Source: Pigmentiphaga humi (lineage in GTDB: Bacteria > Pseudomonadota > Gammaproteobacteria > Burkholderiales > Burkholderiaceae_B). From it: a DNA stretch of 64,000 nucleotides. The position numbers and the translations under genes are program-made. Position 1 is the first letter of the stretch. Each line of letters begins with the position of its first letter. The stretch lies in NCBI RefSeq assembly GCF_900606115.1, contig NZ_UWPJ01000008.1, positions 124,001 through 188,000 of the forward strand. The letters run 5' to 3'. Below are positions 57,363 to 64,000 of the stretch, one piece after another. Under the pieces are notes generated by a model, which saw only the letters and a list, made by a program, of their open reading frames with translations, had not been told where the DNA came from and did not search any database.

Positions 57363-59002
57363 GCCATCCCATGACCGACGCGACCCCCACCCCATCGCTC
57401 ATCGTCCGTATCCCCGCCAGGGACGGCGCGCTGCTGACGGCGGCCGTGTACCTCCCGCCGGGCGCCGGCCGATTTCCCGCGCTGTTCGCCGCTTCGCCCT
57501 ACCGCTTCGACAACAACCGCCTGCCCCCCACGAACATGTTCATGTGGAGCGGAGAAACCGGGCCCATCGCCTACTACCTTTCCCATGGCTACGCGTTCGT
57601 CCACATGGACGTGCGGGGCACCGGGCGTTCGGAGGGGGAGTATCGCTACCATGACGAGCTCGAGCAGACCGATCTGTACGACGCCATAGAATGGATAGCC
57701 GCGCAGGCATGGTGCACCGGCAAGGTGGGAGGAATCGGCCAGTCCTACTATGCCCGCATGCAATGGTTCATGGGCATACAGAATCCGCCTTCGCTGGCCT
57801 GCATCGCGCCCTACGACGGCAACATCGACACCTACCGCGCGGCCGCCTACAGCGGAGGCATTCCGGGATTGTTCCCGGTGCACTGGTACAACAATTCCCT
57901 GCGCGCGATCAATGAATGCCCTTACGAGGGAGAACCGCGCCGGATCGACTGGGACTTCATCGGCGAGATCCGCGCCCACCCGCTGTACGACGAGTTCTGG
58001 CGGATCCGCGCCGCGGCCGAACGGCTGGCCGAAATCACCGTGCCGGTATTCTCGATCGGCGCGTGGAGCAAGGTGGACTACCACCTGAACGGCAACATCG
58101 TGGGGTACCAGCGCCTGCGGTCGCCCAGGAAGCTGCTCGTTCTGGGAGGCAAGGACATGTTCAAGGCCCTGGCCGATTTCACCAGCACGGCTTTCCATGA
58201 GACCTATCTGCGGCCGTTCTACGATCATTATCTGAAAGGCGAGCGAACCGGCTACCTCGAACAGCCGGAGGTGCGGTACTTCCTGTCCGGCGCGGACCGG
58301 ATGCGCAGCGCCGAGGCCTGGCCGCCGCCCCAGGCGGGCTATCGACGGCTGTACCTCGATGCGGCGCACAGCGGGTCGGTGTCCTCGCTGAACGACGGCA
58401 TGCTGTCGGAGCAGCCGCCGGCCGGCGCCTCCTCCGCCACCTCTTATCGTTACCCGGACCCCCAGTGGCGCGGCGGCGTCGTCAGCATGGACGAACAGGG
58501 GCGCCTGGATCCCGTGCGGCGCACGCTGACATTCACCAGCGCGCCGCTGGCAGCGGATCTCGAAGTGACCGGGCCGGTCAGGCTGGTTCTGTTCCTGTCG
58601 TCGTCCAACTCCGACACCGACGTCGTCGTCAAACTCGCCGATCAATTCCCCAACGACTCGGCCGGCCAGCCGGTTGCCCGCGTACTGACCAAGGGATGGC
58701 TGCGCGCCTCGCACCGCCAATTGGACGACCGGCTGTCCCGGGAAAACGCGCCGTGGTACACCCATGCGGACCCGGAGCCTCTTCTTCCCGGCCAGGTCTA
58801 TCGGCTCGACATCGCCATCATGCCGATGGCGCACGTCTTCAAGGCCGGGCACCGGATACGGATTTCGATCGCCAACGGCGACGCGCACGCTACCGATTTT
58901 CCCTACGACCACCTCTACACACCCGACAAGGTGGGAGAAGACGCCATTCACCATGACAAGGTCCATGCTTCGCACCTGGTGCTGCCGGTCATGCATGGAT
59001 GA
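57359..59002 (+). CDS. CocE/NonD-family hydrolase (X-Pro dipeptidyl-peptidase-like)
   Basis: A 547-residue serine hydrolase of the CocE/NonD family. It has D-V-R-G-T-G-R-S-E-G and the nucleophile elbow G-I-G-Q-S-Y-Y-A near residue 130. The C-terminal jelly-roll-like domain ends around G-H-R-I-R-I-S-I-A-N-G-D-A-H. Known members cleave ester or amide bonds such as that in cocaine. Here it may release an acid from an imported ester for the cluster (inference). It starts in an ATGA overlap with the Bug gene. Confidence 0.9.
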   Translation: MSHPMTDATPTPSLIVRIPARDGALLTAAVYLPPGAGRFPALFAASPYRFDNNRLPPTNMFMWSGETGPIAYYLSHGYAFVHMDVRGTGRSEGEYRYHDELEQTDLYDAIEWIAAQAWCTGKVGGIGQSYYARMQWFMGIQNPPSLACIAPYDGNIDTYRAAAYSGGIPGLFPVHWYNNSLRAINECPYEGEPRRIDWDFIGEIRAHPLYDEFWRIRAAAERLAEITVPVFSIGAWSKVDYHLNGNIVGYQRLRSPRKLLVLGGKDMFKALADFTSTAFHETYLRPFYDHYLKGERTGYLEQPEVRYFLSGADRMRSAEAWPPPQAGYRRLYLDAAHSGSVSSLNDGMLSEQPPAGASSATSYRYPDPQWRGGVVSMDEQGRLDPVRRTLTFTSAPLAADLEVTGPVRLVLFLSSSNSDTDVVVKLADQFPNDSAGQPVARVLTKGWLRASHRQLDDRLSRENAPWYTHADPEPLLPGQVYRLDIAIMPMAHVFKAGHRIRISIANGDAHATDFPYDHLYTPDKVGEDAIHHDKVHASHLVLPVMHG

Positions 59003-59029
59003 ACGGCCTTATTGCCCTGGAGAAAGAAG

Positions 59030-60007
59030 ATGAAAGGAAAGATCGCGCTGGAGGAGCATTTCGCGATTGAAGACACGTTGATGGACTCGGCGGGCTTCGT
59101 GCCGGAGAAGGACTGGCCCGAACTGAAGTCGCGGCTGCTGGACATCCAGGATCGGCGGCTGCGGCTGATGGACGAGCACGGCATCGAGCTGATGATCCTG
59201 TCGCTGAACGCTCCGGCGGTACAGGCGATCGCCGACCACCGCAAGGCGCATGCCATCGCGCAACGGGCGAATGATTTTCTGGCGGAGCAAGTGGCCAAGC
59301 GCCCCGACCGGTTCCGCGGTTTCGCCGCGCTGGCGATGCAGGAGCCGGAACTGGCGGCGGCGGAGCTGGAGCGCTGCGTGACAGACCTGGGCTTCGTCGG
59401 CGCGCTGGTGAACGGCTTTTCCCAGGACGAGCGGCATGGCAAGCCCTTGTACTACGACATGCCGCAATACTGGCCGTTCTGGGAAACCGTGGAAAAACTC
59501 GACGTGCCGTTCTACCTGCATCCGCGCAATCCGCTGCCCGCCGATTCCGGCATCTACGACGGCCATGGCTGGCTGATGGGGCCGACCTGGGCCTTCGGCC
59601 AGGAAACGGCCGTGCACGCCCTGCGCCTGATGGGTTCGGGCCTGTTCGACGCGTATCCGGCGCTGCGCATCATCCTAGGCCATCTGGGCGAAGGGCTGCC
59701 GTACAGCATGTGGCGCATCGACCATCGCAACGCCTGGGTCGAGACGACGCCCAAGTATGCGGCCAAGAAACAGATCGCCGCCTATTTCAACGAGAACTTC
59801 TACCTGACCACGTCGGGCAATTTCCGCACCCAGACGCTGATCGACGCCATGCTCGAAATCGGCGCCGACCGCATCCTGTTCTCGACCGACTGGCCTTTCG
59901 AGAACATCGACCACGCCGCCGACTGGTTCGACGCCGCCAGCATCAGCGAGGCCGACCGGCTCAAGATCGGCAGCCTGAACGCCGCCCGCCTGTTCAAGCT
60001 GGGCTAG
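59030..60007 (+). CDS. Gamma-resorcylate decarboxylase-like amidohydrolase
   Basis: A 325-residue amidohydrolase-2 enzyme closely resembling 2,6-dihydroxybenzoate (gamma-resorcylate) decarboxylases. It starts M-K-G-K-I-A-L-E-E-H. The metal and catalytic positions known for that family fall at the same numbers: Glu8, His10, His164 (F-Y-L-H-P-R), His218 and Asp287 (F-S-T-D-W-P-F). Reversible decarboxylation to resorcinol is therefore likely, though related decarboxylases act on salicylate or other hydroxybenzoates. GAAAGAAG gives the ribosome site. The gene meets an opposite-strand esterase tail to tail with a 14-nt overlap. Confidence 0.88.
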   Translation: MKGKIALEEHFAIEDTLMDSAGFVPEKDWPELKSRLLDIQDRRLRLMDEHGIELMILSLNAPAVQAIADHRKAHAIAQRANDFLAEQVAKRPDRFRGFAALAMQEPELAAAELERCVTDLGFVGALVNGFSQDERHGKPLYYDMPQYWPFWETVEKLDVPFYLHPRNPLPADSGIYDGHGWLMGPTWAFGQETAVHALRLMGSGLFDAYPALRIILGHLGEGLPYSMWRIDHRNAWVETTPKYAAKKQIAAYFNENFYLTTSGNFRTQTLIDAMLEIGADRILFSTDWPFENIDHAADWFDAASISEADRLKIGSLNAARLFKLG

Positions 60008-60878
60008 GGCCCGCCTGCTTGCCATCGAGCAGCGCCAGCACCGCGCGGTGCAGGTCGCTGGATGCATCGCACAGGTCGAGGATCACGTCGAAGTGGTTGC
60101 GCTGCTCGATCAGGCGCTCCTCGGCCAGCAGCCCGCGGTCGCGCCAGTATTGCGCGACCGCGTGGCTCTGCCGGCGGAATTCGTCGGTGTCGCCCTGCGC
60201 CACCGCGACCGCCACCCGCGTCTTGCCGCCAGGCTCGTTGGCCAGCAGCGAGAACGCCTCGACCTGCTCGGGCGTCAGGTGCAGCCGCTTGTTGCGATAG
60301 CTCAGCCGCACCGGTTCCAGATCGCCCAGGCCGCTGACCAGCACCGCCCCGGCGAAATCGTTGGACGGCAGGCCGCGCGCCTTCCAGTCGTGGATCAGGC
60401 ACTGCGTGACAAGATGGCTGCCGGAGGAATGTCCGATCAGCACGATGCGCGCGGGGTCGCCGCCATACCCGGCGATGTTGCGCACGATCCAGGCGATGCC
60501 GTCGCGCACCGCCCCGACCATGTCGGCGAACGGCACTTGCGAGGCGCGCGGAAAGCCCAGCACCACGGCCATGCACCCGGCGCGCAGGAAGGCCGGCACG
60601 GCGAAGGCGCTTTCTTCCTTGCTCTGCCCCAGCCACGCGCCGCCGTGGACGTAGACGACGACGGGCAGCGGCCCCGCGCCCCCGGGGCGATAGATGTCGA
60701 GTCTGGCATCGGAGTGCTCGCCCCAGCGTACGTCGCGATGCGTGCACAGCGGCGAGGCGTCGCGGCTGAGCTGCGCGGTGCGGTCCAGGATTTCCTGGAA
60801 GCCGGGGCAATAGCGCTGGTTGTCGTATTGCAGGTCCAGCGCGTCCTGGTCGTAGTCTCCGAATACCGGTGTGGTCAT
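59994..60878 (-). CDS. Alpha/beta hydrolase (esterase/kynurenine formamidase-like)
   Basis: A 294-residue alpha/beta hydrolase of the esterase-lipase group related to kynurenine formamidases. The oxyanion motif is V-H-G-G-A-W and the nucleophile elbow is G-H-S-S-G-S. A late His in R-N-H-F-D-V is the expected catalytic base. ATG at 60878 is chosen because AGGA lies at good spacing; an ATG at 60902 would add eight residues. It is convergent with the decarboxylase gene. Confidence 0.88.
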   Translation of the reverse strand: MTTPVFGDYDQDALDLQYDNQRYCPGFQEILDRTAQLSRDASPLCTHRDVRWGEHSDARLDIYRPGGAGPLPVVVYVHGGAWLGQSKEESAFAVPAFLRAGCMAVVLGFPRASQVPFADMVGAVRDGIAWIVRNIAGYGGDPARIVLIGHSSGSHLVTQCLIHDWKARGLPSNDFAGAVLVSGLGDLEPVRLSYRNKRLHLTPEQVEAFSLLANEPGGKTRVAVAVAQGDTDEFRRQSHAVAQYWRDRGLLAEERLIEQRNHFDVILDLCDASSDLHRAVLALLDGKQAGPSPA

Positions 60879-60990
60879 GCAGGCGATTCCTGTAGCTGTC
60901 ATGCCGACAACTTAGCAAAGGCCTTTCTTTTTAGGAATTGAATTGTTTGCATGGATTGATATGCAAACCCGATAGGTCGGCCGCGCGGCG

Positions 60991-61815
60991 CTAGCCATCC
61001 AGCCACGCCGGCGCGTAGTGCTGCAGCACCCACAGCAGCGCCATGGGGCCCGCGTTGAACATCGCATGCAGCGCAATCGACGCGAGTATGCCGAAGCGCA
61101 CCCGCATCCAGCCCAGCACCAGGCCCGACGCCCATTGAGGCAGGACCAGCAGCGGCAGGATCAGCCAGCCCGACTCGCCGAGCCGGAAATTGGCCAGGTG
61201 CAGGAAGGCAAAGGCCAGCGTAACCAGGTGGAAGGTCCAGGGAAACAGGCTGCGATAACGCCGCAGCACGCTCCACGGCCAGCGCTGGCGCCGCCAGGCC
61301 AGCACGCCGGCCACCGCCGCGCAGGCGAACGCGATGCTGGCGCCCGCTGCCAGGCCGGGCCGCATGAACATGGCCGCGATCAGGATGGGCAGCAGCCACA
61401 GCGCGGCGGCCGGCCGGCGCAGGCCGAAGCGGAAAAGCATTTCTTCCAGCACCGGCGCCCATACCACCGCGTGGAACCAGGAAATGTGCAGCACGTCGAG
61501 CCGGCGCTCGGCTCCCGAGGCGAACGCCACCGATGCCGCCAGGGGGCCGAGCACCAGCAGATTGATGCCCCAGAGCACCAGCAGCCATTGGAAGAAATGC
61601 GGGCCCTTCAGGCCGCCCAGCCACTCCTGCGTCCCCAGGAAGCGCCATCCGCCCGGCCCGCGCACGGACGCGGGCGCGCGCGGCAGCCGCGGCCCCAGCC
61701 GGGGGCGCCTGACGAAGGCGAGGAAATCGGTGAATTCGCGGAAGAACCCGGGCGGCCCCGCCGCGGCAGGCGCATCCGGCAGGGGACGCTCCCGGGGCGC
61801 GCCAGACTCAGGCAT
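60991..61815 (-). CDS. CPBP-family intramembrane metalloprotease
   Basis: A 274-residue membrane protein with about seven hydrophobic helices. It has the three CPBP motifs: E-E-M-L-F-R near residue 118, F-L-H-L-A-N-F and H-A-M-F-N. These residues bind zinc in CAAX-type and bacteriocin-immunity proteases, so the active site looks intact. The Arg/Pro-rich N-terminus overlaps the pth gene by 8 nt, so the two share a transcript. The substrate is unknown. Confidence 0.88.
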   Translation of the reverse strand: MPESGAPRERPLPDAPAAAGPPGFFREFTDFLAFVRRPRLGPRLPRAPASVRGPGGWRFLGTQEWLGGLKGPHFFQWLLVLWGINLLVLGPLAASVAFASGAERRLDVLHISWFHAVVWAPVLEEMLFRFGLRRPAAALWLLPILIAAMFMRPGLAAGASIAFACAAVAGVLAWRRQRWPWSVLRRYRSLFPWTFHLVTLAFAFLHLANFRLGESGWLILPLLVLPQWASGLVLGWMRVRFGILASIALHAMFNAGPMALLWVLQHYAPAWLDG

Positions 61816-62401
61816 TCCCGCTGTGCAGCTGCTGCATCGCCTGTTCGAACTCGCCGTCCAGCACCGCCGGCACGATGGCGCGCGCGCGGTCGATGGTTTC
61901 GTCGATGCGGGCCTGCTCTTCCTTGCGAGGCGGATGCAGCACGAAATCCACCACTTGCTGCGCCAGGCCGAGCGAACGCGGGTGCCCGATCCCCAGACGC
62001 AGCCGCCAGAATGCCGGCGAACCGAGCGCGGCCTGGATGTCCTTCAAGCCATTGTGCCCCGCATGGCTGCCGCCCTGCTTGAGCTTGGCCTGCCCCGGCA
62101 GCAGGTCCAGTTCATCGTGCGCCACCAGAATCTGCTCGGGCGCCAGCTTGTAGAACCGGGCCAGCGCCCCGACCGACTGCCCGGAGCGGTTCATATAGGT
62201 CATCGGCTTGACCAGCAGGACGATCTCCCCCGCCACCCGCGCCTTGGCCACGTGCCCGAAGAACTGTTTCTCGTTGGCGAAGGAAACACGCAGGTCGTCC
62301 GCGATCTGGTCCAACAGCCAGAACCCCGCATTGTGTCGGGTACGTTCGTAGTCGGGACCGGGATTGCCGAGGCCGGCGATGAGACGGATAGGGTCGGGCA
62401 T
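61808..62401 (-). CDS. pth: Peptidyl-tRNA hydrolase
   Basis: A 197-residue peptidyl-tRNA hydrolase, which releases peptides from stalled peptidyl-tRNA. Motifs are G-L-G-N-P-G near residue 10 (Asn13), R-H-N-A-G-F-W with the catalytic His23, Y-M-N-R-S-G and H-D-E-L-D. The start at 62401 gives the normal N-terminus M-P-D-P-I-R-L-I. It is a core gene on the same strand as ychF but about 13 kb from it. Confidence 0.96.
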   Translation of the reverse strand: MPDPIRLIAGLGNPGPDYERTRHNAGFWLLDQIADDLRVSFANEKQFFGHVAKARVAGEIVLLVKPMTYMNRSGQSVGALARFYKLAPEQILVAHDELDLLPGQAKLKQGGSHAGHNGLKDIQAALGSPAFWRLRLGIGHPRSLGLAQQVVDFVLHPPRKEEQARIDETIDRARAIVPAVLDGEFEQAMQQLHSGNA

Positions 62402-62550
62402 GGAAACAAGGGGAAGAGAACCAACAGCCGCCATCCTACCGGCAAAGCCAGCCGCGCGCCGCGCCGCCGCCGGATCCACCCGGAATCGCCGGCTTGGCGC
62501 CGCTCCGAACCCGTGAACGCGGAAGCCTGCGGTTAACCCCTATTTTTAAA

Positions 62551-62560
62551 TCGTATACGA
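62551..62560. promoter_or_regulatory. Perfect palindrome TCGTATACGA, candidate GntR operator
   Basis: TCGTATACGA is a perfect 10-bp palindrome in an AT-rich stretch 96 nt before the GntR gene. FCD-type GntR proteins often bind short palindromes of the form GTnnAC. It probably marks the regulator's own site, and the same site may serve the divergent pth promoter. Binding is inferred. Confidence 0.5.
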
Positions 62561-62655
62561 AATATAGAATCCGTTATTACACAAACCCGATCCCGCCGTG
62601 CGCGCACCGTAAAGATGCGCGCCAGCCAACCCTCAAGACTCAAGACGCTGCATCC

Positions 62656-63351
62656 ATGTTTCCCTGGCATTCGAATACGACCGAAGACTATTTCGCCACG
62701 GTGCGCGAAACCAAGCTGTCCAAGCTGGTCCGCGACGACCTGCTGCAGCAGATCCTGGGCGGGCAGCTGCCGCCCGGCGCCCGTATCAACGAGCCCGACG
62801 TCGCGGCGCGCCTGGGCGTGTCGCGCGTGCCGGTGCGCGAGGCATTGCGCGAACTCGAAAGCTCGGGACTGGTGGTGGCGCGCAAGCATGCCGGCGTATT
62901 CGTGCGGGAACTCGACGCCGACGAAATCCGCGGACTGTACGACTTGCGCTCGCTGCTGGACGGCTACGCGGGACGCCGCACCGCACAGCTCACGCTGCCG
63001 CAGCGCCTGGACCTCGCCGATGCGCTCGACGAGTCGATCGCCGTCATGCGCGCCGCCGCCGATGTGCACGACGTCAGCAGCTATTACGCCGAGAACCTGC
63101 GTTTCCACTGGTTGCTGGTAGAGGCCGCCGACAACCTGCCGGTGGTCGAGACTTATCGCGGCGTGGTGCAGAAGCTGCACCTGTCGCGCCTGAAGAACCT
63201 GTCGCAGGACACCGGCATGCGCGTGTCCATCGCGGAACACGTAGAGATCGCCCAGGCGCTGCGCGACGGCGACGCGGCGCGCTGCGAAGCCTTGCTGGCC
63301 AGCCACGTCCACCGCGCCTTCGGACGGCTGGGCGACACCACGGATCCCTGA
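62656..63351 (+). CDS. GntR-family (FCD) transcriptional regulator
   Basis: A 231-residue regulator. The N-terminal winged helix-turn-helix includes P-D-V-A-A-R-L-G-V-S-R-V-P-V-R-E-A-L. The C-terminal FCD effector domain has D-L-R-S-L-L-D-G and the metal-site histidines F-H-W and E-H. The ATG at 62656 is used; upstream in-frame codons belong to the leader. It probably controls the Bug gene 65 nt downstream and whatever follows beyond the window. Confidence 0.93.
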   Translation: MFPWHSNTTEDYFATVRETKLSKLVRDDLLQQILGGQLPPGARINEPDVAARLGVSRVPVREALRELESSGLVVARKHAGVFVRELDADEIRGLYDLRSLLDGYAGRRTAQLTLPQRLDLADALDESIAVMRAAADVHDVSSYYAENLRFHWLLVEAADNLPVVETYRGVVQKLHLSRLKNLSQDTGMRVSIAEHVEIAQALRDGDAARCEALLASHVHRAFGRLGDTTDP

Positions 63352-63366
63352 GCCCCCCGGGTCCCG

Positions 63367-63388
63367 GCGGCCGCCGCAGAGCGGCCGC
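63367..63388 (+). terminator. Hairpin between GntR and Bug gene, weak terminator candidate
   Basis: GCGGCCGC at 63367-63374 and again at 63381-63388 can form an 8-bp stem with a 6-nt loop. The following TTCATTCG is only partly U-rich, so termination would be weak. It may only separate the two genes. Confidence 0.35.
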
Positions 63389-63415
63389 TTCATTCGAAAA
63401 AAGAGGAGACATGCC

Positions 63416-64000
63416 ATGCAACGACGTACGTTCCTTCAGGCAGCCCCCGTGCTGCTCGCCCCCGGTCTCGCGGGCCTGCCCGGCCTTGCCGGCGCGCAGG
63501 GCTATCCCGACAAGCCGATCCGCTACATCGTGCCGGTGGCGCCCGGCGGCGGCAGCGACATGGTCGGCCGCACGGTCTGCGAACGCTGGAGCCGCGCGCT
63601 CGGCCAGCAGATCGTCGTCGAGAACCAGGGCGGGGGCGGCGGCGTCATTGCCTGCCAGAACACCGCGCGCGCGCCGGCCGACGGCTATACCTTGATGCAA
63701 GGCTACGTGGCCACGCACGGCACCAGCCCGGCCACCCGCAAAGTGCCTTACGACGCGGTCAAAGAATTCACCCCCATCGGCATGATAGGCGCCACGCCGA
63801 ACATCCTGGTGATCGACCCCAAGCTGCCGATCAAGAACCTCAAGGAATTCGTCGAGTACGTGAAAGCCCATCCGGGACAGATCAGCTACGGCTCGGCCGG
63901 CGCCGGTTCGCTGACCCACCTGACCATGGAACTGATGGCCCAGCAGCTCGGCATTCCCATGACCCACGCCCCCTACCGCGGCGTGGCCCCGGCGCTCACC
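63416..64000 (+). CDS. Bug-family transporter receptor with Tat-type leader, 3' partial
   Basis: The first 195 residues of a Bug/TctC receptor; the gene runs off the window. It begins M-Q-R-R-T-F-L-Q-A-A, a twin-arginine signal followed by a hydrophobic stretch ending A-G-A-Q, then Y-P-D-K-P-I-R-Y-I-V-P-V-A-P-G-G-G-S-D. AGAGGAG gives the ribosome site. A start at 63411 is in the wrong frame. It follows a GntR regulator, so its operon probably continues to the right. Confidence 0.9.
   Translation, partial: MQRRTFLQAAPVLLAPGLAGLPGLAGAQGYPDKPIRYIVPVAPGGGSDMVGRTVCERWSRALGQQIVVENQGGGGGVIACQNTARAPADGYTLMQGYVATHGTSPATRKVPYDAVKEFTPIGMIGATPNILVIDPKLPIKNLKEFVEYVKAHPGQISYGSAGAGSLTHLTMELMAQQLGIPMTHAPYRGVAPALT

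Overview
The window looks like the chromosome of a high-GC betaproteobacterium of the Alcaligenaceae (Bordetella/Achromobacter type). The support is the strong G/C third-position bias, many LysR regulators next to catabolic operons, and four Bug-type tripartite-tricarboxylate solute receptors. The genus is an inference from gene content, not from a marker search.

Layout. (1) 1-10489, plus strand: a tightly overlapping respiratory operon. It holds alternative complex III (3' part of ActB, then ActC, ActD, ActE and ActF), a small membrane protein, an SCO copper chaperone, and a caa3-type cytochrome c oxidase (subunits II with a fused cytochrome c, I, III and IV). Together they would move electrons from quinol through cytochrome c to O2. 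(2) 10524-19420: a LysR regulator divergent from an IpdAB-like CoA-transferase pair, an acyl-CoA ligase, an esterase, a NitT/TauT-type ABC importer and a flavin reductase-like protein. This is a likely uptake and CoA-dependent catabolic unit for an unknown acid. (3) 19448-25031, minus strand: amidohydrolase, LigB-type extradiol dioxygenase, Bug receptor, Rieske oxygenase and LysR, an aromatic-acid ring-cleavage operon. (4) 25032-26446: no convincing gene; it ends at the left junction of an island.

(5) 26149-47661: a genomic island of about 21.5 kb inserted at the 3' end of ychF. The ends share a 17-bp direct repeat with one mismatch, and each end carries three GTACCCCC-type octamers. A P4-like tyrosine integrase lies at the right end. 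The left part holds fragments typical of ICEclc/SPI-7-like elements (STY4528-type replication protein, integrase-domain protein). The core, 29071-45898 on the minus strand, is a six-gene putative anti-phage operon: Fic protein, DEAD/DUF1998 helicase (1755 aa), SNF2 helicase (936 aa), Eco57I/PglX-like adenine methyltransferase (1655 aa), zinc-hook SMC-like ATPase, and HNH nuclease. It resembles class 1 DISARM but lacks separate DrmB and DrmC genes and adds the ATPase, HNH and Fic genes. It is the best candidate here for an unusual or undescribed system. A promoter region rich in TACCCCATT repeats, including a strong palindrome, precedes it.

(6) 47653-62401: ychF, a two-component system with a GlcG-like protein, and a second catabolic block. 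That block has a LysR regulator, two Bug receptors, ferredoxin reductase, VOC protein, FAH-family hydrolase, CocE-like hydrolase, a gamma-resorcylate decarboxylase-like enzyme and an esterase. CPBP protease and pth follow. (7) 62656-64000: a GntR regulator with a perfect palindrome upstream and the start of another Bug receptor.
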